From: CAXTKD01 sp964244885 | GTDB taxonomy: Bacteria; Pseudomonadota; Alphaproteobacteria; Sphingomonadales; Sphingomonadaceae | Assembly: GCA_964244885.1 (NCBI GenBank) | Contig: CAXTKD010000008.1 | Location: 1-64,000, forward strand | Reading direction: 5' to 3' | DNA: 64,000 nt | Shown here: piece by piece, positions 51,055 to 59,552 of the stretch | Layout of the letters: every line of letters begins with the position of its first letter | Numbering within the stretch: position 1 is the first letter of the stretch | Translations under genes and position numbers: made by a program | The notes under the pieces: model-generated | The model's database searches: none | What the model was told of the DNA's origin: nothing | The model's input: the letters and a program-made list of their open reading frames with translations, nothing else

Positions 51055-51417
51055 ATGACCGGCCAACTCTGCGATCCGATCCATCAACTCGCTATCCTCT
51101 GCGGCCTGATGTTCATCCCCCATATCCTCGCGGCGTTCACCGCGCGCGACGCGGTATTCGACGTGTTCCGCGCCGCTGGCTTCCGGCCCGTGGGGCCGTT
51201 CGTCGCGACCGCGGTCGTGATCGAAGTCTCGGTCGCGCTCTGCCTCGTGATCGGGCGCTGGCTGCCATTCGCCGCGTCGATCGCCGGCCTGTTCATGCTG
51301 GCCGCCGGCGCGGCGGCGTGGAAGATCTCCAAGGGCCGCTGGGTCTGGAATCTCGGCGGATGCGAACTTCACGTCTTCTGGGCGGCCTGCTGCTTCATCG
51401 TCGCGGCGCATAGCTGA
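51055..51417 (+). CDS. Small DoxX-like membrane protein
   Basis: A 120-residue protein with four hydrophobic helices (ILCGLMFIPHILAAF, GPFVATAVVIEVSVALCLVIG, FAASIAGLFMLAAGAAAW, HVFWAACCFIVAA). It has a DoxX-type layout, including FIPHILAAFTARDAVFDVFRAAGF at the start. DoxX-like proteins occur with oxidoreductases and redox stress systems. It ends the plus-strand arm that starts with the RidA-fold gene, just before the first IS6-family remnant. GAGGAGAGCGC precedes the ATG. Confidence 0.75.
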   Translation: MTGQLCDPIHQLAILCGLMFIPHILAAFTARDAVFDVFRAAGFRPVGPFVATAVVIEVSVALCLVIGRWLPFAASIAGLFMLAAGAAAWKISKGRWVWNLGGCELHVFWAACCFIVAAHS

Positions 51418-51468
51418 GCGCGGGACTGTCAGTTGGCTCGCCGACGCGGCATCGACGTCATGTGAAAC

Positions 51469-51670
51469 GGTGCTGTCACTCTAACGCTAACTCGTCTCTG
51501 CGAGACGCAGCGACCCCAGCCCACAGTTTCGTCTAGCTCATGACAGCGCAGCGATAGCGGGTACTTCACGTACATCATCACAACCAGCCAGATTACCTCC
51601 GGCGCGCTGCTGAAATAGCGGAAGGGGCTTTTCATCAAGCGCCGGTAAGGCCCGGGGCAAACTTAGTCTG
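51469..51670 (-). mobile_element. MITE-like deletion derivative of an IS6-family element (copy 1)
   Basis: About 200 bp containing both ends of an IS6-type element without the middle. The minus-strand frame MKSPFRYFSSAPEVIWLVVM, then MYVKYPLSL is the transposase N-terminus. It fuses to the far-end sequence that contains TCGTCTAGCTCATGAC. The outer ends GGTGCTGTCACTCTAACG and GCAAACTTAGTCTG match those of copy 2 at 62717-63320. It cannot encode a transposase but may still be mobilised in trans. Its right end supplies the TAA stop of the nucleotidyltransferase gene. Confidence 0.8.
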
Positions 51671-52493
51671 CCGATCGCCCCATCACGAGAGTCGCCGCGC
51701 GCTGACGTAGGATCGCTACTGCCGCGTCATAGGTCCTGCGGTTATCGACATCGATTGCGTGCGAGCCGTCGGCGAGGACCACCGGGACGGCGCGGAGTTT
51801 GAAGCGGCTGGAGAGACGGCCGATCGCCTGCGTCAGGGTTAGGCGGTGGAGCAGCATCAGAGCGAGGTTGATCGGGCCGACAGCGGCGATGAGGCGAAGC
51901 GGTTTCTTTGCAAATTGGCCGCCGCTGCGAAAGCTCTCCGCTGCGGCGATCGCTCGGCTTCCCGCGAACGCGTACAGGTTACAGTTCGAATATTCGTCGT
52001 CCGCAAAGCGGTAGAAGCGGCGCTGCCCTTCGGGATGAGCAGCGAGCACCGCGGCCTTTCGCGCCATCGCGAACGCCACGTCCGCGTCACTCGCTACGGC
52101 CTTCAGCATCGCCTTGACCGCGTTCGCCCGGAGCAAGACGTTGTCGGCGGTCGTCACTACGATCGGCTGGTCGATGCCCTCGCAGGCGGCATAGACGCTG
52201 TCCGCGAGGTTGTTGGCGGCGGTGACGTATTGGATGCGGTTGTCGTCGGGGAGGATCGCGCCGATCGCCTCGAATAATTCGGGCTCGACCACGATCCGAA
52301 GCCGGCTCAGGCCCGGCGTGTCGAGGAGTGCCCAGACCACATGCGCGATCAGCGGCGCGCCTTCAATCTCGACCAAGCACTTGTGCGACACCGAGGCATC
52401 GGCGGCGAGCGGATCGATGTGGCCGGCCCGTTGCGCCGCGAGAATGATGCCGGTGAAGCCGTGCCCGACTGGAGGCGCGTCAGGCGGCGACAC
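51663..52493 (-). CDS. MobA-like NTP transferase domain protein
   Basis: A 276-residue protein from GTG 52493, overlapping the upstream ATP-grasp gene by 14 bp. It has a nucleotidyltransferase fold: FTGIILAAQRAGHIDPLA at the NTP-binding loop, SHKCLVEIEGAPLIAHVVWALL and IVVTTADNVLL with the metal Asp. The GxGxR-like loop is altered to AAQRAGHIDPLA. These enzymes make activated sugar, alcohol or cofactor nucleotides, and here a head group or sugar for an envelope glycolipid is plausible. The last codons (GCA GAC TAA) run into the inverted repeat of IS copy 1, so the original C-terminus has probably been trimmed. Confidence 0.75.
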   Translation of the reverse strand: MSPPDAPPVGHGFTGIILAAQRAGHIDPLAADASVSHKCLVEIEGAPLIAHVVWALLDTPGLSRLRIVVEPELFEAIGAILPDDNRIQYVTAANNLADSVYAACEGIDQPIVVTTADNVLLRANAVKAMLKAVASDADVAFAMARKAAVLAAHPEGQRRFYRFADDEYSNCNLYAFAGSRAIAAAESFRSGGQFAKKPLRLIAAVGPINLALMLLHRLTLTQAIGRLSSRFKLRAVPVVLADGSHAIDVDNRRTYDAAVAILRQRAATLVMGRSAD

Positions 52494-53508
52494 GATGCAG
52501 CGCTCGCTCCAGCAGGCCGTGGCGGCGGAGACTCTCGCCCAGGATCGTCTCGACCAGCTCGCCATGGCTCCAGCCGATCTGCGACGCGGCCATGGCGATC
52601 GTCTTCTTCGACCACAAGTTGCAGTTGAGGTTGACCTCCATGAAGTAGACCTCGCCGCGCTCGACATCGAGGCGAAACTCGAAGCGGCCGTAATCGAACG
52701 GCATGAATTCGCGCATCACGGCGCGCGCGCGCGTTTCAGCGATGCGGCGCACGACGCCATCCTCAAGCGGCCGGATCTCGTAGGCCTGCCCGTCGCAGAG
52801 GTTTCGCTTCTCCTGGTAAGTCCGCAGCAGCGCGGGATCGTCCTGCTCGACGATCTGAGTTGGAAGGATCATCGGCTCGCCGTCGACGGTAATGACCGAC
52901 ACTTCGATGTCATGGCCCGCGACGAACGGTTCAACGATCGCGTCGTGGCCCTCGTCATGAAGGCCAAGGATCGCCGCGCGGATACCGTCCCAGTCGTCGG
53001 CGCCGCTGATTCCCCAGCTCGCCGAAGACGCGTTAGGCTTGATCACATAGCGCGCGACGCGCGACCATGCCGGCGGCTCGATCGCCGCGCCCCGCCGGTA
53101 GATTTCCCAAGGCGCGGTCGGCACGTGGCGCTGCGCTGCGGCCTGCTTGGCGAGATGCTTGTCGTCCGCCAAGCCGCGCAGAATCGGGCTTGCGCCGAGA
53201 TATGGCATGCCCATGCGCTGGCACAGCAGCGGCAGCATCATCTCGGAATTGAGAAAACCGCCGCGATTGAGAAGCGGAAAGACGAAGTCCGCGTCAGGGC
53301 GCCCGAACAGCGTGTCGTAGCTGTCCGCGAGCAGCAGGTTGAAGCCGCGAGCCTCAAGCACCGAGCGTATCTCGCGGTGATAGACCGCATGGCTGCCGTC
53401 CTCGGGGTGAAGGCCGCCGTCCCAGTAGACATGTTTTGCGATAAGCAGGACGCGCAGCGCCCGTTTCGTCGCGGCGGGCAGAACCGTCGGCGCCCTGTGA
53501 TAGGTCAT
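52480..53508 (-). CDS. ATP-grasp ligase, D-Ala-D-Ala-ligase-like
   Basis: A 342-residue protein from ATG 53508, with GGAGG seven bases upstream. N-terminal domain: FVFPLLNRGGFLNSEMMLPLL and PYLGASPILRGLADDKHLAK, as in the Ddl preATP-grasp. ATP-grasp: VIKPNASSASWGI, DAIVEPFVAGHDIEVSVI, GRFEFRLDV and the metal motif FMEVNLNCNL. Such enzymes join a carboxylate and an amine at the cost of ATP. It is not the housekeeping Ddl, because it lies in an envelope-type cluster and differs in the omega loop. It may attach an amino acid to a lipid or sugar. Confidence 0.83.
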   Translation of the reverse strand: MTYHRAPTVLPAATKRALRVLLIAKHVYWDGGLHPEDGSHAVYHREIRSVLEARGFNLLLADSYDTLFGRPDADFVFPLLNRGGFLNSEMMLPLLCQRMGMPYLGASPILRGLADDKHLAKQAAAQRHVPTAPWEIYRRGAAIEPPAWSRVARYVIKPNASSASWGISGADDWDGIRAAILGLHDEGHDAIVEPFVAGHDIEVSVITVDGEPMILPTQIVEQDDPALLRTYQEKRNLCDGQAYEIRPLEDGVVRRIAETRARAVMREFMPFDYGRFEFRLDVERGEVYFMEVNLNCNLWSKKTIAMAASQIGWSHGELVETILGESLRRHGLLERALHRVAA

Positions 53509-53561
53509 ACGAGCCTCCAAGCATCGCTGCCTAATTTTAACTCGCCGGTGTGACTCCCCCG

Positions 53562-54701
53562 CTACCGTTTGATGGCAAGATGGTGGGCGAGAAGCGCGCC
53601 GTAGCGCCCTTCCGCCAAGCCGCGGCGCGCTGCGCGCTGCGGCATCAGCACGCCCGGCTTTCCGTTGCCTTCGATCAGGATGGGGCCTGTCGGCGTCAGC
53701 GCGACGTCCCAGCCGATCAAAGCGTAGTCGGCGAATGCGGAGGCGTGACTGAGGAGGACGAGAGCCGTCGCGGCGGGCCAGTCGGGAAGCGTCCGCCCGG
53801 TGATCGCGGCTTCGGTGACTGGGTGATGGTCGTAGTCGCCGCTGTCATAGCCTTTGCAGGCGCGGCTAAGCGTGCCGGTGGCGAGATCGACCGCCGCGAT
53901 CAGGCCGCCGGCCTTCATGTTGTCGACATCCGCCGCAGGATCCGAAGCGCAGCGGAAGGTGGCGCTCACCACCTCAGGCCGGCTCGCCTCGTCGAGGATG
54001 GTGACGATCCGGACGGTCGGAAGCGCCCGAATGACGAGATCGTCCAGCGCCGGGTGAACGGAAATTCGAGGCTGGACAATGACCGTGCCTGTCACGCTGA
54101 CCAGCCGCCGGCGCAGCTCGGCCCGGTCCTCGAAGCGACCGAGCATCCGGACGCCGTCACCGCCTTCGCCGTCGAACGGTTTCGCGACAAGCGCCCGGCC
54201 GCCGGGATCGGCGAGCAGCTCCACCTGCCCATCGACGACGGTCGCGACCGTTTCCGGATGCGGCAAGCCGGCCGCGCGGCAGCGCTCGGCGAACTGCCGC
54301 TTGTCTGCGAGCGCGCAGGCCGGCGTCCACCCAAGCGGGTTGATCCGCTTGTTGAGGGCCGCGTCCTCGAAGCGCCGGATATAGCCGCCAAGCGCGTCGG
54401 CCTGCTCGATCCGAAAGAGCGCGATATCGTTGGGATCGACGAAACGCTCGCGGGCGATTGCGATGGCTCGCCGCCGCCAGCCCGCGTCGAGGCCGTATGT
54501 GCGCTGCACCCGCCTGGCACGCCAGGGGACCCACGCCTGGAAGGCCAGCCCCACAGCCATATCAAGCAGCACGCCCGGTAGGGTGCGAGCAGCGGCGCGG
54601 GCGCGGTAGTGCGCGTCCAGCGCCGGCGCACTGATCGGCTGAAGCAGGCCCGGATAGAGGGCGTAGGCCTTCTTCAGGAAATAGAAGCGGTCGTATCCCA
54701 A
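53562..54701 (-). CDS. Sugar-transfer-associated ATP-grasp protein
   Basis: A 379-residue protein starting at TTG 54701 (GGAG six bases upstream). The ATP-grasp core is visible as ALADKRQFAERCRAAGLPHPET, ALVAKPFDGEGGDGVRML, VIVQPRISVHPALDDL, VRIVTIL and the metal motif GPILIEGNGKPGVLM. This pattern fits the sugar-transfer-associated ATP-grasp family found in polysaccharide loci. It is the first gene of a minus-strand trio with the Ddl-like ligase and nucleotidyltransferase, and divergent from a GT4 glycosyltransferase. Two ATP-grasps in one operon suggest two successive amide-forming steps, or one using the other's product. Confidence 0.78.
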   Translation of the reverse strand: MGYDRFYFLKKAYALYPGLLQPISAPALDAHYRARAAARTLPGVLLDMAVGLAFQAWVPWRARRVQRTYGLDAGWRRRAIAIARERFVDPNDIALFRIEQADALGGYIRRFEDAALNKRINPLGWTPACALADKRQFAERCRAAGLPHPETVATVVDGQVELLADPGGRALVAKPFDGEGGDGVRMLGRFEDRAELRRRLVSVTGTVIVQPRISVHPALDDLVIRALPTVRIVTILDEASRPEVVSATFRCASDPAADVDNMKAGGLIAAVDLATGTLSRACKGYDSGDYDHHPVTEAAITGRTLPDWPAATALVLLSHASAFADYALIGWDVALTPTGPILIEGNGKPGVLMPQRAARRGLAEGRYGALLAHHLAIKR

Positions 54702-54777
54702 ATGATGCTCCGGCAGCCGTGCGACGATCCGTCATAATTTCACTTTATCGTGACAGCTTCCGGTCGAGCCCCGCCCA

Positions 54778-55917
54778 ATGTCCAACGTCATCGTCTATGT
54801 TCACGATCTGAGATCTAGCGGTGTGGTGCGCAATGCGATCGACCATGCCCGACGGCTGGCTCAGGACCGTCCCACGACCCTCGTAGCGGGCTACGACGTC
54901 GGGCTGTTCCGACAAGAGGCCGCGGCGGGCAGCTTCGCGTTTCACGCGCTCGGCGCTCGGCCGGGACTGCTGCCCCGCCCGGTCGCGGCCGTGCGGCTCC
55001 GGCGCTGGCTGCACAGGCAGCCGCCGAGCGTGATGATGTCGCCGGGCAACATGGGGCATCCGACCTGTTATTGGGCGACGTGCGGTCTCGATCATATCCG
55101 CCGCGTCTATTGCATCAGCAACGAGATTACGCGCGACGATGGGCTTCGAAGCGCGATCCGGCTGCGCTGGATGACGATGCTGGTCCGCGACGCCGCGCGA
55201 ATCGTGCTTGTCGGCGTCGCCCATCGCACGGTGCCGCTGTTCGCGAGCGCGCTCGCCCAGGGCCGCGCGGTGGAACTGCCGAACGGCGTCGATGTCGATC
55301 TGGCGCGGCGGCTGGCGACAGCGCCCGCCCCACATCCGTGGCTCGAGGATTCCGTGCCGGTGGTGCTGACCATCGGCCGGCTGCGCCCGCAGAAGAATCT
55401 GGACCTGCTGATCGCGGGCGTCGGGCTCGCGCGGCGAACGCGGCGACTGCGCCTCGCGATTATCGGCGGAGGCTTGCCGGCCGAGGTCGAGCGATTGAAG
55501 ATGCTGGCGACGGCGGCCGGGATCGGCGACGACTTCCTTCTGGCAGGCGAGACCGACAACGTGTTCGCGTGGCTGTCGAGGGCGAGCGTGTTCGCGCTGC
55601 CGTCGCGATGGGAAGGCTCCTCCGTCGCTCTCCTGGAAGCGCTGGCGGTCAGCGCGCCGATCGTCGCTTCGCGGCGCGCGGGGGACGCTGCTCGCGTGCT
55701 GGACGAGGGCCGCCATGGCCTGCTCTTCGATGGCATCGACCCGAGCGCGCTTGCGTACGCGCTCCTCCTTCAGACCTCATCGGATGTTGTCCGCCCGAAT
55801 GGTTGGCGGCCGACGGGCGAGGCCAGCATTGAAGGCTATGCGCGAATGATCCGTGACGTCGCGGCTGGGCCGCGGGCGACCGGCCAACAGGCCTATGCGA
55901 TCTCCGAGCCGGCGTGA
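54778..55917 (+). CDS. GT4-family glycosyltransferase
   Basis: A 379-residue GT-B fold enzyme. The N-terminal domain has VYVHDLRSSGVVRNAIDHARRLA with the SGV-type acceptor loop. The C-terminal nucleotide-sugar domain shows VVLTIGRLRPQKNLDLLIAGV, LAIIGGG and the GT4 motif VFALPSRWEGSSVALLEALAV, which carries the E-x7-E pair. It transfers a sugar from a nucleotide donor to a lipid or growing glycan on the inner membrane. The stop overlaps the start of the flippase gene (GTGA), so the product is probably the lipid-linked sugar that the flippase exports. Confidence 0.88.
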   Translation: MSNVIVYVHDLRSSGVVRNAIDHARRLAQDRPTTLVAGYDVGLFRQEAAAGSFAFHALGARPGLLPRPVAAVRLRRWLHRQPPSVMMSPGNMGHPTCYWATCGLDHIRRVYCISNEITRDDGLRSAIRLRWMTMLVRDAARIVLVGVAHRTVPLFASALAQGRAVELPNGVDVDLARRLATAPAPHPWLEDSVPVVLTIGRLRPQKNLDLLIAGVGLARRTRRLRLAIIGGGLPAEVERLKMLATAAGIGDDFLLAGETDNVFAWLSRASVFALPSRWEGSSVALLEALAVSAPIVASRRAGDAARVLDEGRHGLLFDGIDPSALAYALLLQTSSDVVRPNGWRPTGEASIEGYARMIRDVAAGPRATGQQAYAISEPA

Positions 55918-57239
55918 ACGCGAAGACCGGGACTGCCTTGACCGACCGGGGAGCGGATCGCGCGGTTTTCGCGCGAATGCGAAGCAACGTGCTGTGGCTG
56001 CTCGGCGGGCGGGGGTTTCAGGCGGTCAGCAGCCTCGCCTATCTCGGCATTGCTGCGCGCGCGATGGGGCCGCATGGCTTCGGCGAATTCTCGCTTGCGC
56101 TTGCCTACGGCCAAGCGATCGCCAACCTTGCGCAGTTCCAGTCGTGGCAGGGAGTGATACGCTACGGGGCGCTGCACATGGCGACTGGGGACGAGCCGCG
56201 CCTTGCGCGTTTGCTGGGCTTTACCGCGACGCTGGATTGGGCCAGCGCGCTCGGAGGCGCTGTGCTGGCGGCGCTCGGCGTTATGCTGATCGGCCCTCTC
56301 CTCGAGTGGTCGGACCCGGAGCAGCAACGCGCCGCGCTGTTCGGGGCAGCGCTCCTGCTCTCGATCGGCGCGACGCCGGCGGGCATCCTGCGTCTGCTCG
56401 ATCGTTTCGATCTCATCACCTATTGTCAGGCGATCGGTCCCGCCGTGCGGCTGGTCGGGTCGATCGCGGCCTGGTTCCTCGGTGGCGGAGTCGGCGCGTT
56501 TCTAGCGGTGTGGGCGAGCGCGGCATTGCTGCAAAGCGCTGCGACCTGGGCCGTCGCTCTTGGCCGCTCCGGACGGAGGATCTCAGTCGGCCGTCGAGGC
56601 TTCGGACGGGCGGTCGCGGAGAACAGCGGCATCTGGCGCTTCATGCTGGTGACCAACGCCTCCTCCTCGCTCGGCCTGCTGCTCGAACAGGTGGGGACGC
56701 TCGCGATCGGCGGAATGGCGGGTGCGACGGCGGCTGGCGGGTTCCGACTCGCGGCGAAGGTCGCGCGCGCGCTCGGACGGCCGATTGAGATGCTGGCGCG
56801 CGTGCTGTATCCGGAGCTGGCCCGCCTCTTGATCAGTAAGGACCAGATCACCCTAGAGCAGGTCATGGCGCGCACCCGCCGGATTTCCTTCGCGGTTGCA
56901 GTTCTGATGGTGCTAGTCGCGGGATTTGGCGGGCCTTTGCTACTCCAGCTGCTTGCAGGCCACGCCTATCGCTTCGCGCACCTCAATCTGTTTTTGCTCG
57001 CGATCGCCGCGGCCATCGACCTGTCGGGGGTAGGATTGGAGCCGCTGCTTACGGCGCGCGGTCAGGTCAGCCAAGTCCTTCGCATCCGGATGGCAGGAGG
57101 CGCAATCTACATCGCGGGCCTGATTGCTCTGCTGCCGATCGCGGGGCCTGTCGGCGTCGCTTTCGCAACCATCGCGGCCTCGTTGGCGATGCGGGTCTGG
57201 CTGGCCGTTGCCGCAGGGCGCAGTCCGGACAGGAACTGA
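55914..57239 (+). CDS. Polysaccharide/lipid flippase (Wzx/MATE-like)
   Basis: A 441-residue protein with about twelve to fourteen hydrophobic helices; GTG start 55914 is coupled to the glycosyltransferase. Opening VLWLLGGRGFQAVSSLAYLGIAARAMGPHGFGEFSLALAYGQ is typical of oligosaccharide flippases of the MOP superfamily. The second half carries SSSLGLLLEQVGTLAIGGMAG. It moves a lipid-linked sugar from the cytoplasmic to the periplasmic leaflet. Its last 44 codons overlap in antisense with the end of the next glycosyltransferase gene, an uncommon 133-bp convergent overlap. Confidence 0.85.
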   Translation: MNAKTGTALTDRGADRAVFARMRSNVLWLLGGRGFQAVSSLAYLGIAARAMGPHGFGEFSLALAYGQAIANLAQFQSWQGVIRYGALHMATGDEPRLARLLGFTATLDWASALGGAVLAALGVMLIGPLLEWSDPEQQRAALFGAALLLSIGATPAGILRLLDRFDLITYCQAIGPAVRLVGSIAAWFLGGGVGAFLAVWASAALLQSAATWAVALGRSGRRISVGRRGFGRAVAENSGIWRFMLVTNASSSLGLLLEQVGTLAIGGMAGATAAGGFRLAAKVARALGRPIEMLARVLYPELARLLISKDQITLEQVMARTRRISFAVAVLMVLVAGFGGPLLLQLLAGHAYRFAHLNLFLLAIAAAIDLSGVGLEPLLTARGQVSQVLRIRMAGGAIYIAGLIALLPIAGPVGVAFATIAASLAMRVWLAVAAGRSPDRN

Positions 57240-58228
57240 TCGGTGCAACGGTCCCAGTCATAGCGCCGCCCCTCTGTGAGGCAGGCCTCGCGGCTCGATG
57301 TGAGCGCAAGCCGGATCGCCACATCGAGATCGTCATGCAGCGCGCCTATTCGACCTATCCCTCGGTCGTGCGTCCCGATCACGTCGAGCGGACCGGCGAC
57401 TGGAAAGCCCGCCACCGGCAGACCGCTCGCCAGTGCCTCGATCATCACGAGCCCGAACGTATCGGTCTTGCTCGGGAAGACCAACACATCGGCGGTGGCG
57501 TAAGCCGAGGCCAGGGCCGCACCGTGCAGCCCGCCGAGAAAGCGGACAGAGGGGAAACGCTGCCGAAGCATGGCAAGCGCCGGCCCGTCGCCGACGACCA
57601 CCTTCATTCCTTCGACATGCGTCTCAAGAAACGCCTCGATATTTTTCTCGACGGCGACGCGACCGACATACAGCTGGATCGGGCGGTGCAGGCCGTCCAT
57701 TGCGGGATGGCGCGGCGCATCGGGCGAGAAGGCGGCTAGATCCACTCCGCGCGACCAGAGGTGCGTTCCCGTCAGCCCTCGATCGCCAAGCTCTTTGGCC
57801 AGTGTCGGCGTGGCGACGAAGGTCGCGGCCGCAGGCGCATGGAAGCGGCGGATGATCGGCCAGAACCATCCAGCGGGTAGCCGCGTCCGCGCCGCGATAT
57901 AGTCAGGGAAGCGCGTATGAAAGGAAGTGGTGAACGGCATCCTGTGCCGCCTGCACCATTGGCGCGCGGCCCAGCCGAGCGGGCCTTCGGTTGCGATATG
58001 AACGGCTTGGGGCGCAAAGCCCGCCAAGCGGCGTCCGACCCTCGACGCACAGCCGATCGCGAGGCGGATCTCAGGATAGCTGGGGCACGGTACAGTCGGA
58101 AAACGATCGGGCGTCAGCGTTTCGACCTGATGGCCGCGCAGGCGCAGTCGATCGACCGTAGTGCCCAAGGTCCGAACGACGCCGTTGACCTGCGGCGCCC
58201 AAGCGTCGCTGACGAGCGCGATCTTCAC
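57107..58228 (-). CDS. GT4 glycosyltransferase, alpha-mannosyltransferase-like
   Basis: A 373-residue GT-B enzyme from GTG 58228, overlapping the stop of the small upstream gene (GTGA). Motifs: IALVSDAWAPQVNGVVRTLGTTVDRL, FTTSFHTRFPDYIAARTRLP, VEKNIEAFLE and the donor-site VFPSKTDTFGLVMIEALASGLPVAGF. This is the PimB/MgtA/SqdX-like subgroup that glycosylates diacylglycerol or phosphatidyl lipids. The catalytic domain seems to finish near residue 330. The last 40 residues are antisense to the flippase end and look like read-through sequence. It probably adds a hexose to a membrane lipid. Confidence 0.87.
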   Translation of the reverse strand: MKIALVSDAWAPQVNGVVRTLGTTVDRLRLRGHQVETLTPDRFPTVPCPSYPEIRLAIGCASRVGRRLAGFAPQAVHIATEGPLGWAARQWCRRHRMPFTTSFHTRFPDYIAARTRLPAGWFWPIIRRFHAPAAATFVATPTLAKELGDRGLTGTHLWSRGVDLAAFSPDAPRHPAMDGLHRPIQLYVGRVAVEKNIEAFLETHVEGMKVVVGDGPALAMLRQRFPSVRFLGGLHGAALASAYATADVLVFPSKTDTFGLVMIEALASGLPVAGFPVAGPLDVIGTHDRGIGRIGALHDDLDVAIRLALTSSREACLTEGRRYDWDRCTDQFLSGLRPAATASQTRIANEAAMVAKATPTGPAIGSRAIRPAM

Positions 58229-58554
58229 GCGTCGCCGGTCTCGAGTTCTTTCCCGCCCGTCTCCGCGCGGATCATTTCCTCCCAATCCAGCACCTCCATG
58301 GTGCCGTCGGGCCGCTTGACCAGCGCGGTGCAGTTCTCCACCCAGTCGCTTTCTTCGTAGCGGGTCGCCTGCAAGAACTGACGAACCTCGGGCGAGTGGA
58401 TGTGTCGACGCACGCCGTCCTTCGCCGCGCCGTTATGGTTGTCGCGGATGAAACGCGCTGCATTTTTGATGTTCGCGTGCAGTTGTGCCGGAAGCGATCC
58501 GTAAGACAGGCTGAAAGGCCGCCGTACCGCGTCGAGAAGATTGAAGTTCGGCAT
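58225..58554 (-). CDS. Small protein of unknown function coupled to the glycosyltransferase
   Basis: A 109-residue soluble protein, ATG 58554, ending over the glycosyltransferase GTG. Segments such as FSLSYGSLPAQLHANIKNAARFIRDNHNGAAKDGVRRHIHS and WVENCTALVKRPDGTMEVLDWEEMI look like a folded alpha/beta domain. They match no family I recognise. The start is supported by CTAGGAGGAAC about 25 bases upstream and by normal codon use. It may regulate or assist the glycosyltransferase. Confidence 0.65.
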   Translation of the reverse strand: MPNFNLLDAVRRPFSLSYGSLPAQLHANIKNAARFIRDNHNGAAKDGVRRHIHSPEVRQFLQATRYEESDWVENCTALVKRPDGTMEVLDWEEMIRAETGGKELETGDA

Positions 58555-58803
58555 TGGTATCGCCTCGCGCCAGGACAGTTCCTCCTAGCTTTGGACGGCG
58601 TCATCCGCGTTTCGTCTCTGTTGCGATGATCTTACAAAAAGCAGGCATCGATGAGGGGCGTGACACAAAACGCACGTCAAACCGTCGTCATAGCGTAACC
58701 GTCGCAAGGGAAGCAGGCATCCAGGACTTGTGATCCCCGGGCGCTTCAGATTCGCGGATTCAACTCGCGATTTCGCAGTCCAACCTTGTCGATTGGAGCA
58801 CGG

Positions 58804-59535
58804 ATGGCGCGGGCAATGGAAACGGAGCAGGTCGCCGCCGCTTACCGTCGCTGGGCCCCGGTCTACGATCTGGTGTTCGGCGCAGTGTTTCGCGATGGTC
58901 GAAGCGCCGCGATCGAAGCGGCCGAGCAGGTCGGCGGCCGAATTCTCGAAGTCGGCGTCGGGACCGGCATCTCTTTGCCCTTCTACTCGCGCAGCAGCCG
59001 GCTGACGGGCGTCGACATTTCCGATGCGATGCTCGACAAGGCTCGCGAGCGGGTGACCCGGCTCGGTCTCGACAACGTCGAGGCGATCTCGGTCATGGAT
59101 GCCGAAAGGCTCACCTTTCCGGACGATTCATTCGACGTGGTTGTCGCGCAATATGTCGTCACCGCGGTCCCCGATCCCGAAGCAGCGCTCGACGAATTCC
59201 TGCGCGTGCTGAAGCCCGGCGGCGAGATCGTCATCACCACGCGTGTCGGCGCGGAGCGGGGGATGCGCGGCACGATCGAGAAGCTGCTGATGCCGCTGAC
59301 CACGCGCCTCGGCTTTCGCACGGAATTCCCGTGGGCGCGCTACACGCGCTGGGCACAACTCGCCGGTGCCGTCATCGTCGAGCGCCGGCCGCTGCCGCCG
59401 CTCGGCCACTTTTCATTGCTTCGGATCGCCAAGATCGAGCCGGGCGCCGCGAGCCTGAAGGCCGCGAACGACCTCCACCAGGATGCTCCCGTCAAGCTGC
59501 AGCGGCGGCGAAGCAAGCCGACTTCCAACTCCTGA
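58804..59535 (+). CDS. PmtA-like phospholipid N-methyltransferase
   Basis: A 243-residue class I methyltransferase from ATG 58804, preceded by GGAG. RRWAPVYDLVFGAVFRDGRSAAIEA, then GRILEVGVGTGISLPFYS, GVDISDAMLDKARERV and VVVAQYVVTAVPDPEAALDEFLRVLKPGGEI correspond closely to rhizobial and rhodobacterial PmtA. PmtA methylates phosphatidylethanolamine up to phosphatidylcholine with S-adenosylmethionine. Since a phosphatidylserine decarboxylase lies 3 kb downstream, both steps from phosphatidylserine to phosphatidylcholine could come from this block. Other small-molecule substrates cannot be excluded. Confidence 0.8.
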   Translation: MARAMETEQVAAAYRRWAPVYDLVFGAVFRDGRSAAIEAAEQVGGRILEVGVGTGISLPFYSRSSRLTGVDISDAMLDKARERVTRLGLDNVEAISVMDAERLTFPDDSFDVVVAQYVVTAVPDPEAALDEFLRVLKPGGEIVITTRVGAERGMRGTIEKLLMPLTTRLGFRTEFPWARYTRWAQLAGAVIVERRPLPPLGHFSLLRIAKIEPGAASLKAANDLHQDAPVKLQRRRSKPTSNS

Positions 59536-59552
59536 TCGAGAGCTAGAGAGAC

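Noticed and set aside
52210..53553. Long plus-strand frame opposite the nucleotidyltransferase and Ddl-like genes
   Set aside because: Its translation has no family features and skewed composition, while the minus-strand frames carry clear ATP-grasp and NTP-transferase motifs.
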